Source of the DNA: Euptelea pleiosperma
Taxonomy: Eukaryota; Streptophyta; Magnoliopsida; Ranunculales; Eupteleaceae
DNA: 64,000 bases
Direction of reading: 5' to 3'
NCBI GenBank assembly: GCA_035048495.1
Contig: CM068543.1
Coordinates: 28,385,751 to 28,449,750 of the forward strand
A program made the translations under genes and the position numbers. Under the pieces are notes generated by a model, which was given only the letters and a program-made list of their open reading frames with translations, was not told the DNA's origin and searched no databases. Shown in pieces: positions 34,505-47,400 of this stretch (its first letter is position 1; each line of letters starts with the position of its first letter).

Positions 34505-34719
34505 TTAGAAGAAGTAAAATGTGATCTTGAAATAATATTTCCCTTATATGAAGTGTATGTAACAAAATTTTGTATAGTATGACTAAAAAATTACATTTCA
34601 TCAATGTCATCATCTACGTCTTATGCCAACTATTTAAGGTTGGTAACATGATGCTATTTTACTATTCAACTCTATCTAGAGCTAAATCTTATATAAAAAA
34701 AATAATTCAAGATATAAAA

Positions 34720-35160
34720 CTAAGTTAGCAGGTTATTCTGATGCTGATTGGGCCGGAAATGTTGACGATAAGAAAAGCACCAGTGGTAAATATTTTTATG
34801 TTGGTAAAAATCTTGTCAGCTAGTAAAGCAAGAAACAAAATTGTATTTTCTTATCTACTGTTGAAACCGAGTATATTGCAGCTGGCAGCTGTTGTACTCA
34901 AATACTTTGGATGAAGCAAATGTTGACTATTTATTGTGATAATACTAGTGCCATAAATATATCTAAAAATTCTGTTCAACATTCTAGAATTAAACATATT
35001 AACATTTGTCAACATTTTATTAGAGATCTTGTTGAATAAAAAATTATCACCTTGGAGCATGTCCCTATAGAAAATCAATTAGCTGATATTTTTACAAAAT
35101 CTCTTGATGTCGTAAGATTCGAATTTCTTTGTAAATCTATCGGTATCAGTTTGATTGATT
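34720..35160 (+). pseudogene. RNase H end of a SIRE-like Copia pol
   Basis: Blocks [44 protein letters not shown] and LADIFTKSLD are typical of the C-terminus of SIRE/Maximus-type Copia polyproteins. Stops occur at about 34820 and 35036. The rest of pol is missing to the left. The remnant continues into a long 3' spacer. Confidence 0.8.
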
Positions 35161-36720
35161 AATTAATTTTTTTTATTTCTTTTGCATTCATGGTCTGGTT
35201 GATTAGCACTGATTATGAATAATCTAAAATCAGAATTTACCATAAGTATAATTAAGATTATATCATGATGATATAATTTTTTTTTTATTATTTGTAATGA
35301 TTAGTTTATTATACATTGTCTCAGTCAGCTGACAAAATTATTTATTGTGACTTATGTTTCACACAGTACACACTGACTGACTTTTCTTCAAGACTAAATA
35401 TGATTTTAATAATTTTTCTAGTACTTATTTCAGGAATAAAGAATAAACCTCTACTAGATATGACTTATGACTTCAAATTAGTAGTGTTCCTACCTTCAGC
35501 TGATTTCGAAACTCCACTATAATCGACTGTTGGTCTCCCAATGTGAGCTATTGTTACTAAGGAAACGACTACCTCTAAAAACTAGAGTGAAAGCCGTTTG
35601 TATGGCCCTGTTTAATATTGAAGTCTAATTCTTATTGCTGCAGAAAAGGACTACCTACGGGGAATGTGAAAGCTACCATAAAATATAAAAAAATGGGTAA
35701 AAAACAGCCAAATTTGCTAAAAACAATTCTTATCCTATTAGCAAATACACCTATAAAATTATATGAGTGATATGTGAGCACCCCTAAAACCTCTAATGAG
35801 GATTTCATATCTAGATACAGGATACCTCTCGGATTTTTAGAATTTGTCTCTTGGAGTTTTACTAAAATTGTTTATCTTATCTTGTTACGATTATGATGTC
35901 AGGTCATTCTTCACTACTAGTTCCAAAGAGCAATGATTTTATTACTGTCAGTGACTTAGTATTTCTGACTTAACTGACGAATACCTAAAATTTATTTGTC
36001 TCTCATGATCGTATTGGATTCATATCTTACATTAGTTCACTATTTTAAGTTATTCTAAGTCAGTTCTCATCAACCAAGTTTCAAAAAGCATTCGTATTTT
36101 TTTTTGGTTTTCAATAAAATTTCATATCAACTTCTGATAAAAGGCTTCCCTAATTTGATATTTATGTTACGATTCTCTAGGATTTCATCTAATGTCAAGA
36201 TCTCTCATAATTTGATTCACTTATATTAATGATGTTACAATTCTAGTTGATTGATGTATTGTTATATACTTGTGATTCATGATAATATATTTTGCATACT
36301 ATTTATCTGTGTAATTCTATACCTTTGTCATTCCGTAACAAAAAGGGAGAGAGAAAAATCATATAAGATAATCTAGTAAGAAAAATCATATGAGGTAAAC
36401 AAGTAGTTACATGAAATAGGGGGAGAGAAATTTAAGAGAAATAAAATTGTATATTATTTTACCTATGATGTGCATAATTAACTCACTGCAATGCTTAATT
36501 ATTCTATATATTTCTGTTGATGATATTACATGGTATATTTTGATGGCGGAATGTGCAGGAAACATATCAAAGCGTTTATTCTATTATCTATTTGTTATCT
36601 CCAAGAGACTATGAGATAGTGAGTGAATCATGTAAGAATGTGAGATTATATTTATTTATTTTTGTTTACCTTCTATATGATTAAATATTTTTTTGTTACA
36701 GAATTGCCAAATTGGGAGAT
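35161..36720 (+). other. 3' spacer of the SIRE-like Copia element
   Basis: AT-rich sequence between pol and the 3' LTR, without a supported ORF, as is usual in SIRE-type elements. Purine-rich strings occur at about 36340 and 36415, and AATTGGGAGAT immediately before the LTR is the probable polypurine tract. Confidence 0.5.
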
Positions 36721-39700
36721 TGTAAAGAATATTTTCATATTCTAGTTTGGCAAAGATTCTGTGTGATATAAAACATTCATGTAACCTTACCTACGAGCAC
36801 TAGTGTAATGTGAAGATGTCGTGGTGCACATATTTCGCTTACTACGTGAAGACTAGAAGACAGAGACAGCAATGATCAAATGGTTGACGACAAGAGTCAT
36901 CTGAGTAACTTTCCATTTGTCGGTTATAGATTATATACGCTCGTTTAGGAAGGTAAATGACTTAGTGACCATAGAAATATGTTTAAAATAAATAAAATAT
37001 AATGGTCAAACCTAGTCAATGGACAGATTCGAGTCTAAGTCAAGATTATTGACTTCTACAAAAGTCCGATCAATTTGACTATTTAGGCCAATCGATCGGA
37101 CAAAGCCCAATTGATTAGAGACATCTGTTAAATCGATTGGATTCTACGAGACAGAACTTAATTGAAGCCCAATCGATTGGAAACCTCTGTGAAATCGATT
37201 GGAGCGTACGGGACAGAAACTTATTTAAGTCCGTTCGATTGGACTATCTACAATCAATTGGATTTACGAAGGAAAAATCCATCCGTACAAGACCAATCGA
37301 TTGGACTTAGCACAATCAATTGGACCTAGAGTATAATCGATGGACTTCACATGGATTGAGTCATTGTCAGATCCAAAATTCTAGTCTCCACTTATCCCAC
37401 TTTTTAAAAGGCTCTGGGCTACGAATTTTATAAATATAACTCCTCTTTGGCTTTACAAAATATACTTCTACACATTAGAATGCAGAGAAGAAAGTTTTAT
37501 TTATCAAGAGTGTCCATTCGAAGAGCAAAAAGCCTTTAGTTCTCATAAATATCTTGTGAGCTTTTCTCTTCTAAATTAAAGTCAAAAGCTTGATCTCTTA
37601 CTCAACTTAGGTCTTCCACATAGAAACTTGACCTAGTAGTGTGAGAGTACCAGTGCGTCTCAATACTATTTGAGCAACTTAGGGTTCAGGGTGTACTGAA
37701 TCCTTCACCTTCAGCAAAAGTTGGAGAGTAGAGAATTAAGATCGGAGTGGTTGATCGAATGTAGATTTGGAGAGTACCAAACTGAATAAGCGGACAAGGC
37801 TTCTTGGCTAGGAGGGTGCGCGTGGATTCGTAGCGTTGATTCAGAGAACTTTGACGCATCGGCAGTAGGCCTTGACTAAGTGAAATAAGAGTTTTTCCAT
37901 GTCGTCGGATCGAAAACCCTAATTCTAACAAAATTTGTATCTTTTCCGGTTTACTTATCTTGTGAAATGCAAAGATTTATATGGGGCCTCTTGTCGGATG
38001 TCGATCCGCACTCAGGGTTAATCACGTTAGTGCAATAAGAGCATGAAATGATGAATTTTTACTAGAAATTGATGGAGAGGTGAGAATGGTGGGGGGTTTA
38101 AAACATGATATTTTTAGAGAGAGATTATCAGATAATTGCTAGAACACATGGATTAAAAGAATAACAAGAATTGCATCAAATTAAACTAACTTCTATCGAT
38201 TCAAATAATCTTTTATTACATTAAAATAAAGCAATAAATTTAAGTAGAAAGCAGATAAAAGTTATGAGAGAGGTAGAGAGAGAAAGTGAGAAGAGAAGAG
38301 AGAGAATAGAGATTTTAGAGAGAAATTAGAAAAAAGATTAAGAGAGAGAAGAATAGAGGTTACCTTGATGACTTACCGATTAATGATTGGATCAACCTGG
38401 TGAGTGGTTCGGCCCGGGTGATCGGCCAATGATTGATGATGCCCAGCCCAAGAGAAGGTGGCTGGTTGTTGAGGTGGCGAAGTGGTGATGGGAGAGGACG
38501 GTAGAAGGTAGCGGCTGGACATTGAAGTGGGTTGAAACAGGCCGTGTGTCACACAGGTGTGTAGTGAGTGGAAGGTTTGGCCGGACACTGAAGTGGGTTG
38601 TAACAGGCCATGCAAAGAAGCACACCTTGGAGATGACGTTCAATAACTGAATGAAAGAAGACATCACCGGTTATGCAGATTGTGATGAGCACCTTGATTG
38701 AAGGGGCTGCAAGATGGTTTGCAGGACAGGAGGGTGCATGGACAATTACTGTAGAAAAAAGGCGAGCAAGAAGATCTGCACGTGGAAGCTGCGACCAGCA
38801 ATGATGGAGGATGACGGTCCACAGGTGGTTCTTTGTGATGGAGATCGAGCTTGCTGGCCAATCTGTGAAGAAGTTCACTCGACCCTGAAGAAGATTGTAA
38901 GGAAACGTGATGTTGAAGCTGACGTGCAAAGAAAGAGGGGCGTTGTTGTAGTAAGAGAGTTGCAGGTCTGTGATGCCGAAGGGAGGAGTAGCAGCAGATG
39001 TGACGGAGGACTAGCAGGTGGGGGGCAGTGTTGGTGCACCACCAGTCCGGGAAGTGGAAGAGGGAGCGGCGGCTTCCTCTCCTATCTTCTTATCTTTTCT
39101 CTTTTCCCCCTCCTTTTTTTTCGGTTTTTTTTTATTTTTGTGGGAAAGAAGAGAACGTGTGAAGGAAAGAGAGATGGAAAAGACGGCTTGAGGTTGAAGC
39201 CTTTTGCGATTGGAGAAGGGGACATTGAGGAGATGATGGCCAGGAAAGGAGATCGTGAGAGGAGGCAGCAGCAGCTGCTGCAAGGCGGAAGGAAGGAAGA
39301 GGCGTACGTTGCTGGCTGGAGTTGCAGGCTACAACTCTGGTAAGCTTGTGAAGAAGATGATGAAGAAAAAGAAGGAAACGAAGAGGAGAATAAGGAGGGG
39401 GGATGAAGGAGAATGGAATGGGGGAAGGAGAGGAGGAGCGGGGGGGTCCAAAATTAGGGTTTCGTGCCCTCTCCTTTCCCCTTTATAAAGCTCCTAATTT
39501 CCATTAATAAAAATTAGGAATTTTTTGAAAATGAAAAAAATATAAATTTTTTTTTAAAAGAAAATTCCTTTTCTTTCTTTGGGGGATTTCCCCATTTAGT
39601 GGACCCCCCATTTTTTTTAAAATTAATTTAAAATATTTTGAAATCACGAGGTCTACTAAATGGCTAGGCCGCGATTCTTATGGGTCGATGATGATGGGCC

Positions 39701-40720
39701 TAGCTGCTGGTCCACGTGGAATGATGAAGGCCAGGATTTTATGATGGTGTGATGGAGGACGGATGAATGATATGATGATCAGCTGACGATTCGACTGTAG
39801 AAGTTTATAGTGATGATCAGATTATCACCTGATGGATGATCGGAATGATTTGGATGATCATCGAATGGTGGAGATTTCACCAATGTAGGCCGTAGGATAG
39901 AGAGATTACGAAAGGAGAGATGATCGAATGGATGCGATTTGAAAGTTTAGAGAGGTTGGAGTTTAGAAAGAGGAGAGAAAAAATATTACAAAAATAAAGA
40001 GAAAAATGCTAGCAGAGGGTCTTGAACCCTGGTCTTTGACTTGGTCTTCTGCAAGCTTTACCAACGGGTCAAGTCTTCATCTTGTGTAAGTTGATTGAGC
40101 TTTATTCTCCTTAGTCTCTTCTTGGGGTGCTTGGCTCTCCTTCTCTCTCGATCTTCTTTTTAGCTTTTTTGACTTTCTAATTCTCCCATCATTTGGCCTG
40201 TAACTTCTTCTCCTAGCCCACTGGCTCTTGAGCTTTGATCATAGGTTCTGGAGGTTGATTGTGGGCCCGCATTCTATCAGATTTGTCTGATTAGTGCTCC
40301 TGCGATAGAAAAATTGCCTAATGAGACTTTTATAAAATGGCTTCGCATGTAGGTCTAATAAATGCGTATGAATGCATGCGAATATATCATTTTGACCAAA
40401 AAAATGTGTTCTACGCAATGGAAGAAACTCTTATGTAGAAAAGTGAATAAATATGATAATTTTACGTAGGAGAGTGTGATAACGCTAAAGGATAATTGCC
40501 TAAAATAAGCACTTTCGAGAGAATATCACTAAGGTTGGAAGCTGCATTTGCAACGGTGCTATATAAGTAACCTTTGTTTCGTTTAACTTTTTATTTAGTG
40601 ATACTTTCCGTCTGGACATGGTTATGTGGTTTTCCTTGGCTAAGGGTTCCACGCTAAAAACTCTTTGTCTTGTGGAATTTTTGATTGTTGTTCCGCTAAA
40701 TCTATTGATTAGATCAAACA
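36721..40720 (+). repeat. 3' LTR of the SIRE-like Copia element, split by a solo LTR
   Basis: It starts TGTAAAGAAT after the polypurine tract and runs to 37880. It resumes at 40529 after the inserted solo LTR and ends in AGATCAAACA at 40720 (about 1.35 kb in total). The continuation (GTGATACTTTCC, TCTGGACATGG) matches the reverse-strand copy at 58440-58560, which confirms the join. The part at 37080-37345 holds about ten copies of a CAATCGATTGG-like motif. Confidence 0.75.
37881..40528 (-). mobile_element. solo LTR of a Gypsy-type family (copy 1)
   Basis: On the minus strand it begins TGATATTCTCTCGAAAGTGC (at 40528 downward) and ends in TTATTTCA at 37881. A perfect 5-bp duplication CTAAG flanks it (37876-37880, 40529-40533). 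It aligns along its length with the LTRs at 43543-46082 and 60836-63863, for example in CGTAGAACACA, the conserved 3' stretch GAGTGCGGATCGACATCCGA and the palindromic GAGTTGCAG motif. No internal region is present, so it arose by LTR-LTR recombination. Confidence 0.88.
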
Positions 40721-40818
40721 ACGAAAATACAATATATTACGAAGGTATATTTAAATTGAGTTGGTTGTAATAACCCTTTTATCAATCAACTAAGGCATGT
40801 GAGTTTATCACCTTACCT

Positions 40819-40922
40819 TGACCAGTAAACTTGTGATAGGTTAGATTAATTTTTAAATAATCTAATCACCCATCCCTTTTAGGTATTTCTGATTAAAGAG
40901 AATGGACCGGTTATTTCTCAAA
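40819..40922 (+). repeat. left arm of a distant inverted repeat
   Basis: About 105 bp, containing GTAAACTTGTGATAGGTTAG and ATGGACCGG. It is the reverse complement, with scattered differences, of 43438-43542. The arms could be the ends of a roughly 2.7-kb DNA element. Confidence 0.6.
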
Positions 40923-43437
40923 TTTTTCATCTCTTTAGTACCCACTCTTCCCCTTCTAAACAAAAAGTACAGTCCTACTCTACCGCTAAAATAAATAATA
41001 ATTACCCTTTGAATATGCCAAATATTTTATCCCAAATCTTCAATATTAAATATTAATGTATCGCTTGTAAAAGTTATTTTCCCAATCAATCAAGATATGT
41101 AGAGGGGGGATTAAAATTATGTAACTAATTAAGCATCCTATTCAGATTACTGGTCTGGGTAGGTGTAATCTAATCGCATGTAAGACAATCCTAAAAAGTG
41201 TTAATTGATTTAACAAATGATTATCTAACTGATTTAGATCTAATACATCTCCGATATATTATCTTTACTTTCTTCGGGTGACACCATGCATGTTTGCTTA
41301 ACTAGTGTAAAACTACACCCCAAAAATCATTCTATTGAGTGCTTTCTACCTCTAGGATAAGATCATTTTTTCTCACCATTAGCTTGGACCTCATGCTTTT
41401 CCCCATTGCTAACATTTTTTTCGCCAATTTTGATTTGTGGGATCTATCCATTTGCTTAGTTTTTTGTTGTTGAATGGAAAATAGGCAAAATTTTGCTTCA
41501 TAACATGAGGTCCATCCTCCTCAATGTACTCTAAGTCCTTTAGTACACCATGGTTGATCAAGTCATAGATACATACCATCTAAAATAGTCAGACTAATTG
41601 GAAGATCATCTAAATCTTTCATCAAGAGCTAAAATTGAGACGGTGGACCATATGTTTCAGTAGGAGGGCATGGTGCATTGAAACCCAATAAAGAAATTGA
41701 ATGTTTGGGTTTGCAGCAGTGAGGTGGTGGTGGGGGTTGGGTTTGGCAAATGGGACATAGATTTTCTTATGTGCGCAAAAATTGGATTTTACTCTTTTTA
41801 GGGGTTGAAAATGGATTTGAGTGCTGAAGCTAACCAATTTATTTGTGGACGCTTTGTTGGGGAGTGCCATTGGCACGGGTAATACCTAGTCTTATATGTG
41901 TGCATGAGTACGGATAAATTAGACAAATACCTGAGTCTTCAGATGAATCAATCTTCAATCGTCCGAGTCTTCAGGTTTCATCCTGTAGCCTTCAAGCAAT
42001 CACAAGTGGTTCAACCACTGACACACTCCCGACCTAACTAGCACACCATAGGATCGGTTATGACTGTATACTGTGGTGACCATCTTCACAAAAAAATTGG
42101 TCCATTTCTACATTCTTAACCTCATGAAAAATTAACTTTAATTTGAAAAATCCGAACAATCCAACTAATTAAACCGTACCATTAGATCAATTTTTTATAT
42201 GGTTATTAACACCGACATGGACTACATTTTTAGTGATGATGATCATCATGGCAATGAAAACAAAAGGAATGGTTAGATTGTCCAACATGATCTCCATGTG
42301 GGTCACACCACTAGGGAGTATAGATTGGTTAAAAGCAGACCAAAACTAGAATGTTTGTTAAAGACCTAAACCTGTACATAATAGGCATTTAGGCCCTATA
42401 TGGTTGCCCTTAGAAAAGTTTTCTAGAAATGATTGACCATGATAGTTTTCTATATCAACACATTTTGACTTATCAATCCCATCTAGATAACTTTTTCGTT
42501 GTCACCTTACAGGGCCTTAGTGGACACATTAGCCCTTGCATAGGCCATATAGGCTTGACTTAGCCTTCTAATCACTTGAAATATTGCCACCTTCACGTGC
42601 CACGCTGAGTTGCTTTCTCCATGCCACTATATACTTGTTACATCTTGCACGCACTTGAGGCACACTAACCACTATATACCAACTAGTAGCTGATATCCTA
42701 GTGAGATCATGGTTGAAAATATTGGGATCGGAGGCTGGATCGGTGGGTGCTGAGGGTGGATCATTTGTCTTGGATCGTCTCGCTTGAGATGACGTGAGGG
42801 TTCTTCATGAACAGTATATCTTGGGCGAGACAACCCCATTTCAGATCATCTCGGTGGCCACCAATCCTGATTCGGATCGGCTGATCCAGAATGGGATAGA
42901 CTGAATGCACGATCTCATCCACAAGGGTGTACCATTAGGCCAGTAGGCCGTTGGTTCAAAATTGAGTTTTCCAACCATAATTCGTAGACCAAGAAATGTA
43001 CCAGAACTATATGATATTTCCCTTAAATCTAAGTAATATAAGCAATGCTTATAATTTTTAAATATATTTAACATTTATCAAGGTCTCCAAATGAGTAGGA
43101 ATCTGTTAATTTTTTCTAATTTTTTTTAACATAGAAATTAGTGGCATATTATCAATAAAAAATCTTTAATTTTTAAAGCCAAAAATATCATGTGGCAACT
43201 CTTCCAGGCTCACTGACCAATGAATGTTTGACCCACCCCTTGGTGGACCTATATATACATAAAAAATCAGCCTAATTGGTGATATCTAGCCATAGCATTG
43301 GAGCATTTTTCATAGGGTAATTTCTAACCATTGGATTCGAACCTTTTTTTTTTCTTTTGAGTCTTCAACTCAATCACCAATCAGGCTAATTTTCATGTAA
43401 ATGTTCACCAAGGGGGCTATAGCTAGGGGTAGCAATT
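40923..43437. other. repeat-derived stretch, mostly unassigned
   Basis: It lies between the two arms of the inverted repeat. No transposase or host gene is recognisable; the ORF at 41622-41876 (-) has no known domain. A MITE (42709-42978) is embedded, and sequence at 43190-43420 resembles the GGTGGACCTA/AGCCTAATTGGTGAT MITE-like repeats at 33730-33960. Confidence 0.4.
42709..42978. mobile_element. MITE with GGATCG theme (element T)
   Basis: Left end ATGGTTGAAAATATTGGG and right end, reverse-complemented, ATGGTTGGAAAACTCAATT. The interior repeats GGATCGG, GATCGTCTCG and CCGATCCAG-type words. No clear target duplication. Confidence 0.5.
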
Positions 43438-43542
43438 TGACAATATAAACCGGTCCGTTTTCTTTAATGAAAAATACTTAGAAGGGAAGAGTGAAGGTTA
43501 TTCAAAAAATTAATCTAACCTATCACAAGTTTACTGGTCAAG
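43438..43542 (+). repeat. right arm of the distant inverted repeat
   Basis: It pairs with 40819-40922 and stops exactly where the LTR at 43543 begins, so the LTR element was inserted into this arm. Confidence 0.6.
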
Positions 43543-46082
43543 TGATATTCGCTTAAAAGTGCGTATTTTCCACTGTTATCTTTTAAGCGTTATCACACTC
43601 TCTTACGTAAAACTGCTTTAACTATCCACTTTTCTACGTAAGAGTCTCTTTCATTGCGTAGAACACACTTTTCTGGACGAAAGAGTGTATTTGTATGCAT
43701 TAAACGCATTTTTGGAAGTTTAGATATGAAGACGTTTTGATCAAGTCTCATTACATGCTCTTCTCTTGCAAGAAACTTGATCGGGCTATTCTCGAGACTT
43801 GCGGGCCCACGATCAACCAGAGAAGCCTAATATCAAAGCTTAAAGAGCCAACATGCTATGACTAGAAGATATAGGCCAAGTATGGGTCAAGTCAGAGGAT
43901 CACGAAGCCGGTCCAAGGAACCAAGAGAGATAGAGAGCCGATGACCAAGAGACAGACCAAAGCAGTCGAAGCCACATGAAATGAGAAGAAAATGATAATC
44001 TGCTCTGCTGGCGAAGCCCGAGAAGAGAACATATTGAAAACTAGGGTTCCAGACCCTCCGCCAGCAGTTATCTCTGTAGTCTGTAGAGTTTTCTCTCTCA
44101 TCTCTCTTATTTCTCTTATCTCTATTCATCTCCTTATACATCACAACCTGATCCTCAGATCTACTGACCTAACCTCAGAACTCCTGCCCGTTGGCTCTGT
44201 CTCATCTCCCTTAGCTTTCTGACCGTTGGATCTTCCATCGAACCATTGGAACTTCTACTGGACCGTTGGATCTCTCTAGATTCGTCGGTCTACCAATCTG
44301 GGTCCCAATCCAGTCACCATCTATCCAATCATTATCAAATTGTCTGTCACATCATCTTGTGAGACGATGGACATCATCAATCCATGTGGGCCAGTAGCCG
44401 GGCCCATCATCATCGACCCGTGGCCCAGCCATTTAGTGGACCCTGAGATTTTAAAATGCTTTACATCAATATTTAAAAATAAAAATAGGGGGGGTCCACT
44501 AATCCCCTAAAGAAAAGAAGTTTTTTTTCATAAAAAAAAAAAAATTATTTTTTTTATTTCAAAAAAATCCCATTTTCCATTAAAAAAAAGTGGGAGGTTC
44601 TTAAAAAGAAGGAGAGGGGTTCTTTTGAACCCTAATCCCCCTCCCATCTCTTCAAAATCCTTCCCCCATTCTCCTCTCCTTCTTCCCCCCACGTTCTACC
44701 CTTCTTCTTCTCCGTTTCTCCTTCATCTCACGCGAACCAGCTACCCCCTCTCCATCTTTCTTTCCCCTTTCGCCTCTTTCCCCCTACTCCTCTTCCTCTT
44801 CTTCTTCTTTTCTTGCTGTTCTTTCTCTTCTTCTTCTTCTTTTTTTTTTCTTCTTCTTGTTCTTCTCCGGCCAGAGTTCTGCAACTCCGGCCATCTTCAA
44901 CGTTTTCTTCTTCCTTCTCTTCTCTATCTTCGCTTCTGATCTCATCTTCTTCACTTGTGCTTGCTGCTACAGCAGCTGCCCATGCGCCACGATTGTCTCA
45001 CCTGCGAACTCGGTTAGCTGCACGTTGCTACTCCGCCCTCCTGCGATCTCCGCCCTCCTGCACCACCCAGCAACACCGTCCTTTTGCCTTGCAGCAGCCT
45101 TGCTACCCCTGCACACTGCCAACCACCGCTCCCTCCACAGCATCCTCTTCTCCGTTCTATCCTGATCGCTGCCTGCGTGTAGCACATCACCACCAGGAAT
45201 GCTCCTACAAGTTATTCTCCATACGAACCAGCATCCATCACTGTCTTACCACCTGTAACTCCTCCACGTCAACCCCTACGTGCTGCAATCATAGAAGAAC
45301 CCCACAGTTCCTGCTGTTGCTCCTCTAGAAAACTCCTCTTGCTATTTTGGAGCGCCTCTCCATGGGATGCAGTCTATGCTCCTCCTATCTTCACCACCAG
45401 CAACAAGGAAGGCCGCTCATCCTCTTCATAGGTTGCACATGCACATGCCCGATGCATAGTCCTACCATGTACCTCACGAAGGCGAGCTATCCTTCTCCTT
45501 GAGGTGAATATCAAGCCACTACATCCACTTGGCCGAACATTCACTTGGACCACCACTTCATGGTCATGCCCTCCAAAAGGGTGCATTCATTCATGTTACC
45601 TCCGGTAAGTGCTCAAAGGTGTTGATCTCTCTTTCTCTCTCCTCTCCCGTTTAATCCTCTCTAGTTTTTATCTCCTATATTTCTTCCCTTGATTTTCTCT
45701 CTCTAACCAATTTTCTCTCTTCTATCACTTTATCTCTCTAGAACTCTCTCTTTCTCTAGGTTAGAGTTATTCTTCTCTCTTTAAATTCTCCTTCTTTAAC
45801 TGCTTTCTAGTTAGTTATTTTTTTCTGATTATTATTGTAAGAGACGAGTTCGATTAAATTTAGTTAATTTGAGTATGATGTGTTACATTATCAACAAATT
45901 TTCCATCATTTCATGTGTTTTTTACTGTACTAACCCTGATCTCGAGTGCGGATTCGACTCCGACACGAAGCTACTATGCATATCTGTGAATTTTACAAGA
46001 TCTAAGCAAGCCAAATCAGATAAAAAATTAAAATTTGAATCTAGGGTTTCCGATCCGACGACACGGAAAAACACTAGTTTCA
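43543..46082 (+). mobile_element. 5' LTR of a Gypsy-type element (copy 2)
   Basis: It starts TGATATTCGCTTAAAAGTGC and ends AACACTAGTTTCA, and is 2540 bp long. A primer-binding site follows two bases later, so this is a 5' LTR in plus orientation rather than a solo LTR. The middle (44.6-45.4 kb) is pyrimidine-rich and opens Pro/Ser-rich ORFs that are not genes. The palindrome seen in the other copies is half deleted here (about 44871-44890). Confidence 0.85.
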
Positions 46083-46084
46083 AA

Positions 46085-46098
46085 TGGCGCCGTTGCCG
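46085..46098 (+). other. primer-binding site of the Gypsy-type element
   Basis: TGGCGCCGTTGCCG lies 2 bp after the LTR. It is the start of the primer-binding site known from Athila/Tat-type Gypsy elements, which places the LTR family there by inference. Confidence 0.75.
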
Positions 46099-46920
46099 CT
46101 CGGGTGTACAGGAATGCGAAAAAGGACGTACAAACGGAATTTGAAAGTTGCCAAATCGAAAAGTTGCTCAATTTGGACAGCCCAACCTTTTCGAAAAACT
46201 TTTTATTTTTGATTTTTAGTGATTTTTAGTAGTCTTTTAAATTACTATTTTTAATGCCTCGGAAGGCCGAGTGCAATTTGTAATAATTTAGAAATTTTAC
46301 TGCTTTCTATATAACTATTAGATCTTGTTCTAGGGTTTTTTAGAAACCCTAGATTAAGTGAAAAATATAAAAAAAAATCAAAATTCAAAAAAATTAGGGT
46401 TTTCATTTCTTGCTATTTTTAGATAGATTGTAGGATTTTCTATTTTTGGATAGTTTCCTCAAACATAGGAATCTCGAAATTAGGGTTCCCATTTTTAGGA
46501 CATTCTAATTTTGGAGAGAGTCTATTTATAGATATTCTCTAATTTTGAAAAATTCTAAAATATGAGATCTTCTAATTTGAACAGATTTCCTTAATTTGAG
46601 AAATTTTCAAAATAGACGGGATTTCAAATCTTCACTTTATTTGTAAGGTTTCCTTATCTGAGAACATTTGAAAAGAGAAAGTTCCGAATCCCAATTCAAA
46701 AATTTCTATTCTCAACTTCGAACCATAATTGGAAACAACTCTTATACTGGCTGAAACCAATGCGTGCTTCGTGAAACCCTAATAGCCGGTCAAACCTTCC
46801 AACTGATTTGATCCCAAGGCTCCATTTAATTAAAAAGAATAAAGAAGTAGAGCCAATTAACCCAGTGTTCGAGGAAAAATCCGCACAAAATGAACCTGCT
46901 TAACATCCAGTCGAAATAAG
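46099..46920 (+). other. leader of the Gypsy-type element
   Basis: AT-rich sequence with repeated short strings such as TTAGGGTTTTC and CTAATTTTGA. There is no gag ORF of useful length. The element is truncated before the gag fragment of a different, minus-strand Copia element. Confidence 0.5.
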
Positions 46921-47400
46921 ACCATGAGCACGGGTCCCTATTGTCTAACACACCCATAGGTCCCTGCTACTCAACCGTATATCACTAGTTTTCTGCTCCC
47001 TTGATCGAATCTCGAGGAAAATAACATATGTGCTTTATCTCATTTTCAGCCGTAGATCTTCCAGATCTGACCCCATACGGTTGTGTGGCTTCCCTCCTTA
47101 CACAACCGTATCCAATTAGTTTCTCTGATCTGTAGGTGGTTGGCTCAAAAATTGAGGCATGCCCTTTATGCAAAAATCCAGTCCTGATCTGTCAAATCTG
47201 AGGACATAAGGTTGTGTATCCCTATGTTTTACACAACCGTATGTAGTTACTTCTTGGAGAATTGGGCTGGTTCTGCTCAAAACTGACCATCTTCATTTTT
47301 CTTGAAATCCGCACCAGTTGTGCTATTTCTGACTGAATACGGTTGTGTATTCTCATTTCTTACACAACCGTATGTGCTTATCTCCCTAGTAAAATACCCT
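46921..47400. repeat. tandem array of about four ~131-bp units, each with a hairpin
   Basis: Three units carry a 12-bp inverted repeat: ATACGGTTGTGT at 47075-47086 with ACACAACCGTAT at 47100-47111; ATAAGGTTGTGT at 47205-47216 with ACACAACCGTAT at 47231-47242; ATACGGTTGTGT at 47337-47348 with ACACAACCGTAT at 47362-47373. Loops are 13-14 nt. A fourth unit keeps only the right half near 46970-46980. The period of 130-132 bp is not a multiple of three, so a coding repeat is unlikely. Confidence 0.75.

Noticed and set aside
37080..37345. Repeated CAATCGATTG motif considered as a CRISPR-like array
   Set aside because: Spacing is irregular, the motif is only 10 bp, and the host is a plant; it lies within an LTR.
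38714..39343. 209-codon ORF on the plus strand
   Set aside because: It is antisense to a solo LTR and purine-rich, the complement of the CT-rich LTR tract.
44625..45328. Overlapping Pro/Ser-rich ORFs on the plus strand
   Set aside because: They lie inside a Gypsy-type LTR in a pyrimidine-rich tract. All frames are open because of composition, and no domain is visible.
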